The notes: generated by a model not told the origin, from the sequence alone. Numbered from the stretch's first letter, positions 42,114-51,690 are shown. The stretch: DNA of 64,000 nt from Streptomyces sp. AP-93 (GCF_022808175.1 NZ_JALGBX010000008.1:62001-126000); one strand, 5' to 3'. Program-made: numbers and translations.

Positions 42114-42129
42114 TTAACACCGCTGTTCA
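42114..42129. promoter_or_regulatory. TetR-type operator candidate 1
   Basis: TTAACACCGCTGTTCA: TAACA and TGTTC as imperfect inverted arms around CCGC, 11 bases upstream of the regulator start. Confidence 0.5.
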
Positions 42130-42160
42130 CATTCTCCGGACGAAGCCGCATACTCAATCC

Positions 42161-42176
42161 CTAACACCCCTGTTAA
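42161..42176. promoter_or_regulatory. TetR-type operator candidate 2
   Basis: TAACACCCCTGTTA: perfect arms TAACA/TGTTA around four bases, closely matching site 1 and lying 20 bases upstream of the efflux pump start, just before its AGGAG ribosome site. Confidence 0.6.
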
Positions 42177-42195
42177 CTTTAGGAGCGACTTCGCC

Positions 42196-43623
42196 ATGCC
42201 CTCGCACGCCCCGCACGCCCAGGACCAGAACCGGGACAAGGACGCGCACCCTCACCCGCACGCTCCCCCTCACCCCCACCCGGACTCCCACCCGACCCCC
42301 CACCCACGCCGAGGTCTCCTCCTCGTCCTCCTCTGCCTGGCCCAGTTCATGCTCATCGCCGATGTCACCGTCGTGAACGTCGCCCTCCCCGCCATCGGCG
42401 CCGACCTCTCCCTCTCCGGCCCCGGCCTGACCTGGGTCGTCACGGCGTACACCCTGTTCTTCGGCGCCCTCCTGCTGGCCGGCGGGCGACTCGCGGACCG
42501 GTTCGGTGCGGTGCGAACGTTCCTGACCGGGCTGGCCCTCTTCACCGCCGCCTCGGCAGCCTCCGGGCTCGCGGCGGACGCAGCCACGCTGATCACGGCC
42601 CGCTCCGCACAGGGCGTCGGTGCGGCGCTGCTCTCGCCGGCCGCCCTGTCCCTGGTCACGACCCTGTTCCAGGGCCCGGCCCGGCACCGGGCCCTCGGCG
42701 CCTGGGCGGCGATCGGCGGCACCGGCGCGGCCCTCGGGGTCCTGCTCGGCGGGATCCTCACCGACGGGCCCGGCTGGCGTTGGATCTTCTACCTCAACCT
42801 GCCCGTCGGCGCACTCGCCCTGCTCGGGGTCCCGCTCCTGCTCGGCCGCTCGCTCCGCGGCACCGCCGGCGCGGCGGATCCCGGCCGCCGGACACCGGTG
42901 AACGTGCCTGCGATCCTCCTGCCGACCCTGGCCGCGGCCGCACTCGTCTACGGGCTGACCGAACGCTCCTGGCTCCCGGCCATCGGCGCCCTGGCCGCAG
43001 TGGCCCTCCTGGTGGCGACGCAACGCCGCTCCACGAACCCGCTGATGCCCCCCTCCATGCCGGGCCGGCGCTCCCTGCTGGGCGGCAGCGCGGTGATGCT
43101 GGGGGCGGCGGGTCTGCTCGTGACCGGGTTCTACCTGAGCTCCCTGCACATCCAGCAATCCCTCGGGCGGAGCCCCCTGGTCACCGGGCTGGCCTTCCTC
43201 CCGGCGGCGGTGGCCGCCACCGCCGGCGCACACCTGGGCTCCCGGCTGCTCCCCCGCTTCGGCTGGCGCCCGGTCGGCGCGGCGGCGTTCACCCTGGCCG
43301 CCGCGGGCGCGGCCCTCACCTCCCTGGGCGGCCTCTGGTCCGGCCTGCTCCCCGGCTTCGCCCTGCTGGCCCTCGGGCTCGGCGCGGCGTTCGTGTGCGC
43401 CACGACCTCGGCCCTCTCCGAAGTGGCCCCGGCCCACACCGGCCTGGCCTCCGGCCTGGTCGGCACCTCGCACGAGCTGGGCGCGGCCCTCGCCATAGCC
43501 GCCCTGGCCTCAGCCGACTTCACCACCCTCGCCTACCCGGCCCTCACCCTGGCCCTGGCCACCCCCTTCCTCCTCCCCCCGGGCCACCCCGACCCCACCT
43601 CCCCCCACGCAATGGCCCACTGA
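42196..43623 (+). CDS. MFS drug efflux transporter, DHA2 (EmrB/QacA) family
   Basis: A 475-residue transporter with 14 predicted membrane segments. DVTVVNVALPAIGADL is the characteristic first-segment motif, LADRFGAVRTFLTG is motif A, and GGTGAALGVLLGGILTDGPGWRWIFYLNLPVG is motif C plus the following loop. The N-terminal tail is strikingly His/Pro-rich (about 12 His in residues 4-38), a possible metal-binding stretch. The adjacent divergent TetR gene is its likely regulator. The exported compound is unknown. Confidence 0.92.
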   Translation: MPSHAPHAQDQNRDKDAHPHPHAPPHPHPDSHPTPHPRRGLLLVLLCLAQFMLIADVTVVNVALPAIGADLSLSGPGLTWVVTAYTLFFGALLLAGGRLADRFGAVRTFLTGLALFTAASAASGLAADAATLITARSAQGVGAALLSPAALSLVTTLFQGPARHRALGAWAAIGGTGAALGVLLGGILTDGPGWRWIFYLNLPVGALALLGVPLLLGRSLRGTAGAADPGRRTPVNVPAILLPTLAAAALVYGLTERSWLPAIGALAAVALLVATQRRSTNPLMPPSMPGRRSLLGGSAVMLGAAGLLVTGFYLSSLHIQQSLGRSPLVTGLAFLPAAVAATAGAHLGSRLLPRFGWRPVGAAAFTLAAAGAALTSLGGLWSGLLPGFALLALGLGAAFVCATTSALSEVAPAHTGLASGLVGTSHELGAALAIAALASADFTTLAYPALTLALATPFLLPPGHPDPTSPHAMAH

Positions 43624-43679
43624 CCACCACGCCCACACGAAGACCAGTCCGAGGCGGCACCAATCCCACCGTTCCGCCC

Positions 43680-44290
43680 TTGAGGACCGACCCCGGGCAC
43701 CACCACCCCAACGCCGAAAGACCAACCCCAAGCACCACCAACCCACCCCGCCCAACACCAGAAAGCCGGGCCCAAGCGGCACCACCCCACCCCGCCCGAC
43801 GCCGAAGAACCGAGCCCGAGCACCACCAACCCAGCCCATCCGACGCCGAAAGACCGGACCCGAGCAGCACCAACCCACCCCGCCCGCCGCTTGAGGACCG
43901 GGCACGGGCAGCATCCACCCAGCCCATCCGACGCCAGAGGACCGGGCCCGGCCGCACCACCCCAGCCCCGTCCGACGCCGGAGTACCGGGCCCAAGCAGC
44001 ACCACCCCAGCCCGTCCGACGCTGGAGGACCGGGCCCGGCCGCACCACCCCAGCCCGTCCGGCGTTTGAGGACCGCGCCCGGGCAGCATCAACCCAGCCC
44101 GTCCAACGCCGGAGGACCGGGCCCGGCCGCACCACCCCAGCCCCGTCCGACGCCGGAGTACCGGGCCCAAGCAGCACCACCCCAGCCCGTCCGACGCCGG
44201 AGGACCCGGCCGCACCACCCCAGCCCGTCCGGCGTTTGAGGACCGGGTCCGGGCGGAGCCCGGGGAACGGGCGAAGGGCGGGTAGGGGAC
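43680..44290. repeat. Minisatellite derived from the dispersed element
   Basis: About a dozen diverged units of about 43 bp (CCCGTCCGACGCCGGAGGAC plus CGGGCCCGGCCGCACCACCCC) fill the gap behind the efflux pump. An 86-bp block is perfectly duplicated (43937-44022 and 44112-44197). The array ends in GTCCGGCGTTTGAGGAC and GGGGAACGGGCGAAGGGCGGG, the modules of the dispersed element. Confidence 0.85.
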
Positions 44291-44503
44291 AGCCCCCGCA
44301 GGGCCCACCATCCGCAGCCTCACACCGGGGTCGGCAGACCGGCCCCCGCATCACGGCCAGCACCCCGGGAACCGAGGCTCGAGGCTCAGCCCCGGGGGGA
44401 CGAGGGGCTCGGCTCCCGGGGGCCGGGGACCGCTCCGGGGCCAGGGGCCACGGGGCCCGGCTCCGGGGCCAGGGGCAACCGGGCCCGGCTCCGGGACCCG
44501 GGG
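44291..44503. other. GC-rich gene-free interval before the holA stop
   Basis: No gene. GGGGCCAGGGGC and GGGCCCGGCTCCGG are each repeated (about 44435-44490). Confidence 0.5.
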
Positions 44504-45496
44504 CTAGCCCCGGCGGGTGCGCGCCGCGCGGGCGACCGCGACGACCGCCTTCTCGAGCGCGTACTCCGGGTCGTCGCCCCCGCCCTTCACACCCGCATCC
44601 GCATCCGCCACCGCCCGCAGGGCGTCCGCCACACCATCCGCCGACCACCCCCGCATCTGCTGCCGGACCCGGTCGATCTTCCACGGCGGCATGCCGAGGT
44701 CACGCGCGAGGTCCCCGGGACGGGCCCCCCGCGGGGCCGAGGCCAGCTTCCCGATCGCCCGTACCGCCTGGGCCAGCGCGCTGGTGATCAGCACCGGGGC
44801 CACCCCGGTGGACAGCGACCAGCGCAGGGCCTCCAAGGCCTCCGCGGCGCGCCCCTCCACCGCCCGGTCGGCGACGGTGAAGCTCGAAGCCTCGGCGCGG
44901 CCGGTGTAGTAGCGGCCGACCACGGCCTCGTCGATCGTGCCCTCGACGTCCGCGCACAGCTGCGCCGCCGCGCTCGCCAGCTCCCGCAGGTCACTGCCGA
45001 TCGCGTCGACCAGCGTCTGGCAGGCCTCGGGCGTGGCCGAGCGGCCCAGCGTCCGGAACTCTCCCCGCACGAACGCCAGCCGGTCCGCCGGCTTCGTCAT
45101 CTTCGGGCAGGCGATCTCGCGGGCACCCGCCTTGCGCGCGGCGTCCAGCAGACCCTTGCCCTTGACGCCGCCCGCGTGCAGGAGGACGAGGGCGATCTCC
45201 TCGAACGGCGCGTCGAGGTACGCCTTGACCTCCTTGACCGTGTCGGCCGAGAGGTCCTGCGCATTGCGCACGACGAGCACCTTGCGCTCCGAGAAGAGCG
45301 AGGGGCTGGTCAACTCGGCCAGCGTGCCGGGCTGGAGCTGCTCCGAGGCGAGGTCACGCACGTCCGTGTCGGCATCGGCGGCTCGCGCCGCCGTCACGAC
45401 CTCCCGCACGGCGCGGTCGAGCAGCAGGTCCTCCTGCCCCACCGCGAGGGTGATCGGGGCGAGCGGATCGTCGGTGGAATTCTTCCTGGTGGCCAT
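44504..45496 (-). CDS. holA: DNA polymerase III subunit delta
   Basis: A 330-residue clamp-loader subunit that opens the beta sliding clamp. It has the delta-type AAA+ fold: ITLAVGQEDLLLDRAVREVV, DVRDLASEQLQPGTLAELTSPSLFSERKVLVVRNAQ, then the helical lid and C-terminal collar (IGSDLRELASAAAQLCADVE). The start is the ATG giving MATRKNST; an ATG four codons upstream is also in frame. The reading frame has no upstream stop until beyond comEC (see comEC). Confidence 0.94.
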   Translation of the reverse strand: MATRKNSTDDPLAPITLAVGQEDLLLDRAVREVVTAARAADADTDVRDLASEQLQPGTLAELTSPSLFSERKVLVVRNAQDLSADTVKEVKAYLDAPFEEIALVLLHAGGVKGKGLLDAARKAGAREIACPKMTKPADRLAFVRGEFRTLGRSATPEACQTLVDAIGSDLRELASAAAQLCADVEGTIDEAVVGRYYTGRAEASSFTVADRAVEGRAAEALEALRWSLSTGVAPVLITSALAQAVRAIGKLASAPRGARPGDLARDLGMPPWKIDRVRQQMRGWSADGVADALRAVADADAGVKGGGDDPEYALEKAVVAVARAARTRRG

Positions 45497-45582
45497 CGCC
45501 TCCAGCATCCCACGCCGCACTGACAGACTCTCGCGTAGACCCTCGCGCCCCGACCCCCTCCCCCGTACCCGAGAATGTCCGG

Positions 45583-45825
45583 GTGAACGTGCGACATGTA
45601 CTGGTCCTGCCCGACCGCGACACCGCCGAGGAGGTGGCGCGGGAGGTGGTCGACCGCTTCGGCCTCCCGGAGGAACCGCAGCTGGTCCGCGACGCCCTCG
45701 CCGGTGAGGACGACGCCGAGGACGCCCAGTGGCTGGTGGTCGTCGAGGACCCGCGCGAACGGCTGGACGCCACGGCCCTGGACGAGCTCGCCGCCGAGTA
45801 CGACGGCTGGCTCGAAGCCCCGTAG
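45583..45825 (+). CDS. Small conserved hypothetical protein
   Basis: An 80-residue acidic protein (VNVRHVLVLPDRDTAEEVAREVVDRFGLPEEPQLVRDALAGEDD...). It has no recognised domain. The predicted fold is alternating strand and helix. It is transcribed against its neighbours holA and the YceI gene, with a GTG start. A similar small gene is, as far as I recall, found at this place in other Streptomyces. Function unknown. Confidence 0.7.
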   Translation: MNVRHVLVLPDRDTAEEVAREVVDRFGLPEEPQLVRDALAGEDDAEDAQWLVVVEDPRERLDATALDELAAEYDGWLEAP

Positions 45826-45843
45826 CCACCGGGCCCCGACCGG

Positions 45844-46725
45844 TCAGGCCTTGTGCACGACCTGCGTGTCCAGGGTCACTTCCACGTTCGAACCGATCGC
45901 CGCGATCCCGTGCGCCAGCATCGACTGCCAGTTCAGCGTGAAGTCCTCGCGGTTCAGTTCGGCCGTCGCCCGGCAGGCCGCCCTCGGCTCGCCCTCCAGG
46001 CCCGTGCCCAGACCCAGGTACTGGGTGTCCAGGGTGACGGACCGGCTGACCCCGTGGAGGGTGAGAGCCCCCGCCACGGACCAGCGGCTGCCGCTGCGGT
46101 GGATGAACCGCTCGCTGTAGAACTCCACCGTCGGGTGGCGGGCCGCGTCCAGGAAGTCCGCGGAGCGCAGGTGGTCGTCCCGCATCCGCAGCCCGGTGTC
46201 GATGCTCGCCGCGTCGATGATCACGTGCATGGAGGAGTCCTCCATGCGCTCGGCTATCCGCACGGCGCCGGCGAAGGTCTTGAACCGGCCGTTGATCCGG
46301 GCGAAGCCGATGTGCCGGGCCGAGAACCCGATCGACGAATGCCCCGGATCGAGCTCCCAGTGGCCCGGCTGCGGCAGCAGCGGCGGATCCACCGGGTCCA
46401 GGACGATCTCCCCGGTGCCGGGCTGCGCCGGGTCCCCGACCAGCGTCGCCCCGTGGAAGGGCGCGTATCCCTCGGCCGTGACGGCCAGCCGGTACTCGCC
46501 CGCCGGCACCGCCGCCGTGAACCCGCCGTACGGGTCGGTCTCCCCGCTGACGATCCGTCGGCCTATCGGGTCGGTCACCTCGAACTTGGCCTGCCGGACC
46601 GGCTGGTGGACCGTGTCGAGGACCCGGCAGCTGAGCAGCCGCGCGGTATGAGGAAGCGTCAGTGTCGCGGATGTCTGGGGACTGGCGCTTCCCGCCGTCT
46701 CCATCCCCCGTCTGCGACTGAACAT
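45844..46725 (-). CDS. YceI family protein with N-terminal regulatory-like domain
   Basis: A 293-residue protein. Residues about 30-110 form a carboxypeptidase-regulatory-like (prealbumin-type) beta domain (CRVLDTVHQPVRQAKFEVTD...GGFTAAVPAGEYRLAVTAEGYAP). Residues about 115-290 are a YceI lipocalin-like barrel (GHWELDPGHSSIGFSARHIGFARINGRFKTFAGAVRIAE and ADFLDAARHPTVEFYSE), known to hold isoprenoid lipids. No signal peptide is seen, unlike Gram-negative YceI. The joining of the two domains is unusual. The role is unknown. Confidence 0.88.
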   Translation of the reverse strand: MFSRRRGMETAGSASPQTSATLTLPHTARLLSCRVLDTVHQPVRQAKFEVTDPIGRRIVSGETDPYGGFTAAVPAGEYRLAVTAEGYAPFHGATLVGDPAQPGTGEIVLDPVDPPLLPQPGHWELDPGHSSIGFSARHIGFARINGRFKTFAGAVRIAERMEDSSMHVIIDAASIDTGLRMRDDHLRSADFLDAARHPTVEFYSERFIHRSGSRWSVAGALTLHGVSRSVTLDTQYLGLGTGLEGEPRAACRATAELNREDFTLNWQSMLAHGIAAIGSNVEVTLDTQVVHKA

Positions 46726-46849
46726 GGTTAATGCACCCCCGTGCTGTGTGGGCTTGGACCGCTCTGGCGAAAACGCATTCGATCATGCTGTCGGGTTGTG
46801 GGCAAACGGAGTGGTCACTCCTGGTATGCCCGTGCCGGACCCGTCGCCG

Positions 46850-49315
46850 GATGGCCGGGAACGCCCGCAGCCGCGGGCCGCTGCCGGTGACGGCGACCGA
46901 ACCGTCCTCGTCCGTGCGCAGCACGACCGCGCCCAACTCCCGCAGCCGGGCGAGCGTACCCGCCGCGGGGTGCCCGTACCTGTTCCCGGCGCCCACCGGA
47001 ACGATCGCGAGGCGCGGCCGGATCCGCCCGTACAGTCCGGGATCCTGATGGGCGCTGCCGTGGTGCGCGACCTTGAGGACGTCGACCGGCCCCAGTTCCG
47101 GATGGTTCCTCAGCAAGGCCTGCTGGGAGCCCGGTTCGAGGTCTCCCAGCAGGAGCAGGGTCAGGCCCGCGCCGCGCACCAGCAGGGCCACGCTCGCGTC
47201 GTTGGGGCCCTCGGGAGGAGCGCCCGAGGTCGGCGGCCACAGCACCTGCCACTCCAGCGGCCCGGCACGCCGCCGCTCCCCCTCCACGGCAGGGACCACG
47301 GGCACCCCTGCGGCCGCCGCCGTCCGCCGTACGAACGCGGCCTGCCCCGGCGGTTCTTCCAGTCCGGTGACTTGCACCACACCCACCGAGCGGCCCCTGA
47401 ACACTCCCGCCAGCCCGCCCACGTGGTCGGCGTGGAAGTGCGTCAACAGGACCATCGGCACCCGGCTCACCCCCAGTTCCCTCAGGCAGTCGTCCACCGG
47501 CCCCGGTTCGGGCCCCGCGTCCACCACCACGGCCGTACCCGGGCCGGCCGCGAGTACGGCGGCGTCTCCCTGGCCCACCGCGCACTGGGTGTAGATCCAG
47601 TCGGGCGGTGGCCAGCCCTTGACCGTACGAGTGACCAGCGGCGGCCTCAGCACGGCGAGGAGCAGCACCACGGCCAGGGCGGGGGCGAGCCATCGCCCAC
47701 GGCCGAACCGCCTGCCGAGCACCACCACCGCCAAGGTGGCCGCGGCGAGCAGCAACCCTCCGCCCACCCCGCCGGGCCAGCCCAGCTCCGCCCCGGGCAG
47801 TCCCGCCCCGCCCCGGGCCACGGCGGCGATCCACCCGGCGGGCACGCCCGCGCACCAGGCGAGCACCTCGGCCACCGGCCGGCACACCGGGGCCGCTGCC
47901 AGCGCTGCGAAACCCAGGACGGTCGCGGGTCCCGCCGCCAGCTCGGCCAGCAGGTTGCAGGGCACCGCCACCAGGCTCACCCGGGCCGACAGCACCGCGA
48001 CGACCGGCGCGCACACCGCCTGGGCCGCCGCCGCGGCCGCCAGCCCCTCGGCCAAGCGGGGCCGCATCCCGCGCCGCACCAGGGCCTCGCTCCACCGGGG
48101 AGCCAGTGTCAGCAGGGCCCCGGTGGCCAGGACGGAGAGGAGGAAGCCGTAGCTCCGGGCCAGCCAGGGGTCGTAGAGCACCAGGAGCAGGACGGCGGCG
48201 GCCAGCGCCGGAATGAGGGACCTGCGCCTCCCGGTCGCGATGGCCAGCAGGGTGACCGTGCCACAGGCCGCCGCCCGCAGCACGCTGGGCTCCGGCCGGC
48301 ACACCACCACGAAGGCCAGGGTCAGCGCCACCCCGCACAGGGCCGTCGCCCGCAGCGAGAGCCCCAGGCGCGGGGCCAGCCCGCCCCGCTCGGCCTGCTG
48401 CGCGCGGGCCGGGGCCCCGATGAGCAGGAACAGCACCACGGTCAGGTTGGAGCCGGACACGGCCAGCAGGTGCAGCAGATCGGTGGCGCGGAACGCCTCG
48501 TGCAGATCGGGTTCCACCCGGGAGGTGTCCCCGACCACCAGTCCCGGCAGCAGGGCCCTGGCGTCCGGGGCCAGCCCGTCGGTGACCTCGCGCAGTCCGG
48601 CCCGCAGCCGCCCGGCGATCCGCTGCACGGTGTCCGGACCGCCGGTCACCCGTGGCGGGGCGTCTCCGGCGGGACGGAGCAGGGCGACGGCCCGCTCCCC
48701 GTCCCGCGCCGGGGCCAGCCTGGCCACCACCTCAATCCGTGTCGAGGGCTGCAACCGGGCCCACCCCGGATGCCCCGCCAGCACCCGCACCGGGGTCGAC
48801 ACCCGGGTCCGGGCACCGTCGGGCCCGGTCACCCGGGTCACCACGGCGTCGAGCACCACCACCGGCGGCCCGCTCCCGGTGCGGGCCGTCCGCGGATCGG
48901 AGCCCACGGTGAGGTCCGCCAGCACCCGGGTATGGTCCCGGGCCAGCTCCGGGACCGGCCCGGCCCGCGCCTCGGCCCGCTGGAGGCCCGCCACCCCGGC
49001 GCCGGCGGCCGCGCACAGCAGGACCGCCGCCACGGCCGTCCGGAACGGCACGGGGCGCCTCCGCCCCACCAGCATCAGCAGCCCCACCGCACCCACTCCC
49101 AGCCCCGCCGCCACAGCACTCCGGGCGACGGGTGCACCGAGGCCCACGGCAGCCGCCCCCCACACGGCGAGAGCCGGCCCCACCAACCGCAAATCCGCCG
49201 GCCCCTCCTCCCGCCCGGCCGAACCCCGCCGCGCCGCTTCCCGCCCGGCCGGACCGCGTCCTGCCGGACCCCGCCCATCCAGACCCGGCCCCGCTCCGCC
49301 GCCGACCCGGCTCAC
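46850..49315 (-). CDS. comEC: ComEC/Rec2 family competence protein, no stop at its usual end
   Basis: About 822 codons of a DNA-uptake channel: membrane segments and an OB-like domain (IEVVARLAPARDGERAVALLRPAG), the ComEC core (LLHLLAVSGSNLTVVLFLLI) and a C-terminal metallo-beta-lactamase domain with LLTHFHADHVGGLAGVF and VLKVAHHGSAHQDPGLY. The family-like sequence ends near VAVTGSGPRLRAFP (46850). No in-frame stop follows; the frame stays open through the YceI region and joins HolA, ending at 44504. A TGA in another frame at 46815 suggests a lost stop by frameshift. The GTG start overlaps the comEA stop by 4 bases. Confidence 0.85.
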
Positions 49316-50313
49316 GGCCGCACCAGCTCGCGCAGATCGGCGAATCGGCGCTCACCGATCCCGTTGACCTGCCGGAGCTCCTCCACCGAGCGGAAGCCCC
49401 CGCGCACCGTGCGGAAGTCCACGATGTGCTGCGCGAGGACCGGGCCGACGCCCGGCAGGCCGTCCAGTTGCTCGGCCGTGGCGGTGCCGAGGCTCAGCGG
49501 TCCGGCGGCGGCGGGACCTACCCGGCCCGTCGGCGGCGGCGGGGCTGGAGCGCCCACCAGTACCTGCTCGCCGTCCATCAGGACGCGGGCCCGGTTCAGC
49601 CCGGTGGTGTCCGTCCCGGGCCGCACTCCCCCGGCGGCGGCCAAGGCATCCTCCACGCGCGAGCCGGGAGGCAGCTTGCGCACTCCCGGGTCTCGGACCT
49701 TGCCGCTGACGTCCACCAGGATGGGACCGGCGCCGGGGCCCGCCCCCGTCGCGGTCGGGGCCGGCAGGGCCGCCGCCGCGGGCGCCACCACGGCGGGTGC
49801 GGTCACCGGCCGGGGCCGGGCCGCCCTGTACTGCTGAGCTGCGAACCCGACCGCGACGACCAGCACCACCGAGACGGCGGCCACCGTCCGCGGCTCCACC
49901 CCACAGCGGGTTTGCAGCCACAGGGGCAGCCGCTCCCGGACGGCGAGCCACCGTAAAGCCCCGCCTGGTGCCTCAGGGCTCACGGGCGGAGCCACCGCAG
50001 GGGCCTCGACACGGACCGCCTCCCCGGCCCTGACCAGCGGCTCCGGCCGGACCGCGGCCTCGGGCTCCGGCATCGCCCCGACGGAACGGGCGCCCGGCGG
50101 CGCCGCCCCGGCCGGAGTGTCCTCTGACGGCGGCGGAGCGCCCGGGGGGCGGCCCGCTCCGAGCAGAGCCTCGGCCCGGCGTCGCACCACCGCGGGATCC
50201 GGGCGGCCCGGGCGCTGTCCGCGGCGATGACGCAGACGGCTGTCGGAGAGGCGGGGACGGCCGGGGCCACTGGTGGCGCCGGCGGGACCTGAGGTGCGCG
50301 TACGAAGAGTCAT
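49312..50313 (-). CDS. comEA: ComEA family DNA-binding protein
   Basis: A 333-residue membrane-anchored DNA receptor. A long Pro/Ala-rich cytoplasmic part is followed by one membrane segment (TVAAVSVVLVVAVGFAAQQY), an SLBB domain (ILVDVSGKVRDPGVRKLPPGSRVEDALAAAGG) and a C-terminal helix-hairpin-helix pair (GTATAEQLDGLPGVGPVLAQHIVDFR and LRQVNGIGERRFADLREL). It is coupled to comEC by a 4-base overlap. Natural competence is not known in Streptomyces, so the pair may serve another DNA-transport role. Confidence 0.92.
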   Translation of the reverse strand: MTLRTRTSGPAGATSGPGRPRLSDSRLRHRRGQRPGRPDPAVVRRRAEALLGAGRPPGAPPPSEDTPAGAAPPGARSVGAMPEPEAAVRPEPLVRAGEAVRVEAPAVAPPVSPEAPGGALRWLAVRERLPLWLQTRCGVEPRTVAAVSVVLVVAVGFAAQQYRAARPRPVTAPAVVAPAAAALPAPTATGAGPGAGPILVDVSGKVRDPGVRKLPPGSRVEDALAAAGGVRPGTDTTGLNRARVLMDGEQVLVGAPAPPPPTGRVGPAAAGPLSLGTATAEQLDGLPGVGPVLAQHIVDFRTVRGGFRSVEELRQVNGIGERRFADLRELVRP

Positions 50314-50411
50314 GGCACGACGGTAGGGCCGCGCCGCGACCCCCGTTCGGAAGCCTCAATTCCGGTGGACGACCGGACCGTTGTGGATATCTCCCTCACT
50401 CGGACCGGTGA

Positions 50412-51257
50412 TCAGCGCGGCGAGACGACCGCCGCCAGCAACCCCGGTCCGGTGTGTGCGCCGATCACCGCGCCGACCTCGCTGACGTGCAGCTCGACCA
50501 GCCCGGGGACCCGCTCGCGAAGCCTCTGCGCCAGCTTCTCCGCGCGTTCCGGGGCCGCGAGGTGGTGCACGGCCACGTCGACGGGGCCGGACCCGGCGCG
50601 CTCGACGGCCAGCTCCTCCAGGCGGGCAATGGCCTTGGATGCCGTACGCACCTTCTCCAGCATCTCGATCCGCCCTCCGTCCAGCGTCAGCAGCGGCTTC
50701 ACCGCGAGCGCCGAACCGAGGAGGGCCTGTGCGGCCCCGATGCGGCCGCCGCGGCGGAGGTAGTCGAGGGTGTCGACGTAGAAGTACGCGGACATGCCTG
50801 CGGCCCGCTTCTCGGCTGCGGCGACGGCTTCGTCGAGGGAACCCCCGGCCTCGGACACCTCCGCCGCGGCCAGGGCGCAGAAGCCCAGGGCCATGGCGAC
50901 CATGCCGGTGTCGACGACGCGGACGGGCACCTGGGCGGTCTTCGCGGCCAGGACGGCGGCGTCGTAGGTACCGGAGAACTCCGCGGACAGGTGCAGGCTG
51001 ACGATGCCGGTCGCACCGGCCTCCACGGCCGCGCGGTACGCCCGGGCGAAGTCCTCGGGGCTGGGACGGGACGTGGTGACCGAGCGGCGCTTCTGCAGGG
51101 CCAGGGCGAGGCTCCTGGCCGAGATCTCGGTGCCCTCTTCCAGGGCCTCGTCGCCGAGGACCACGGTCAGCGGGACGGAGATGATTCCGTGCCGCGCCAT
51201 GGCCGATTGGGGCAGGTAGGCCGTGGAATCCGTGACGATCGCGACATGGCGGGACAT
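50412..51257 (-). CDS. DegV family fatty acid-binding protein
   Basis: A 281-residue cytoplasmic protein. It opens with VAIVTDSTAYLPQ, contains TSRPSPEDFARAY and GIVSLHLSAEFSGTYDAAVLAA (the conserved Ser/Thr lipid head-group site) and YVDTLDYLRRGGRIG. Relatives bind fatty acids and, in Gram-positives, act as the FakB subunit of fatty acid kinase. No kinase gene (FakA) is next to it here. Confidence 0.93.
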   Translation of the reverse strand: MSRHVAIVTDSTAYLPQSAMARHGIISVPLTVVLGDEALEEGTEISARSLALALQKRRSVTTSRPSPEDFARAYRAAVEAGATGIVSLHLSAEFSGTYDAAVLAAKTAQVPVRVVDTGMVAMALGFCALAAAEVSEAGGSLDEAVAAAEKRAAGMSAYFYVDTLDYLRRGGRIGAAQALLGSALAVKPLLTLDGGRIEMLEKVRTASKAIARLEELAVERAGSGPVDVAVHHLAAPERAEKLAQRLRERVPGLVELHVSEVGAVIGAHTGPGLLAAVVSPR

Positions 51258-51323
51258 GAGGCGGAGGTTACCGGCAGTGGGGGTGTTCCGGCAGCCCGGG
51301 TCTGCCGGTGGGCCTCGGGCCCC

Positions 51324-51433
51324 GGCTCGGAGTGGGCTGCCGCCGGGCTCCGGCTGGGCTGGCGCCCGGCTCCGGCTGGGCTGCCGCCCGGCTGTGGCTG
51401 GGCTGCCCCCCGGCTCCGGCTGGGCTGCCGCCG
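51324..51433. repeat. 22-bp tandem repeat
   Basis: Five units of GGCTCCGGCTGGGCTGCCGCC plus one base, starts 51324, 51346, 51368, 51390 and 51412, with a few changes. More diverged units continue to about 51520. Confidence 0.85.
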
Positions 51434-51524
51434 TGGCTTCGCCGGGCTGCGAGCAAGCCACGGGCAGGCTGCCCCAGGCTCCGGACAGGCTCCGGCCGGG
51501 CTTCAGCCAGGCTCCGGCAGCAGG

Positions 51525-51690
51525 TGATCGGCCCTGCGGGGCTGGGTCCCCTACCCGCCCTTCCACCGTTCCCCGGGCTCCGCCCGGACCCGCGCCTCAA
51601 ACGCCGGCGAGGCTGGAATTGCCCTCCGGGCTCCGCCCGGACCTGGTCCTCAAACGCCGGCAAGGCTGCGGATGCCTCCGCGCGCCGCCC
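51525..51690. repeat. Dispersed intergenic element, copy F (inverted, partial)
   Basis: CCCTACCCGCCCTTCCACCG, GGGCTCCGCCCGGACC, then CTCAAACGCCGGCGAGGCTG (51597) and CTCAAACGCCGGCAAGGCTG (51652), in direct rather than inverted order. Confidence 0.8.

Noticed and set aside
40070..42376. A 768-codon open frame on the plus strand
   Set aside because: It crosses 35-bp repeats that are not multiples of three, overlaps the TetR gene on the other strand, and the product is low-complexity Arg/Pro/Gly with no domain. It is a by-product of very high GC.
46724..49837. A 1,037-codon open frame antisense to comEC and comEA
   Set aside because: The opposite strand has clear membrane, zinc-hydrolase and helix-hairpin-helix motifs in the expected order; the antisense product is Gln/His/Pro/Arg-rich noise.
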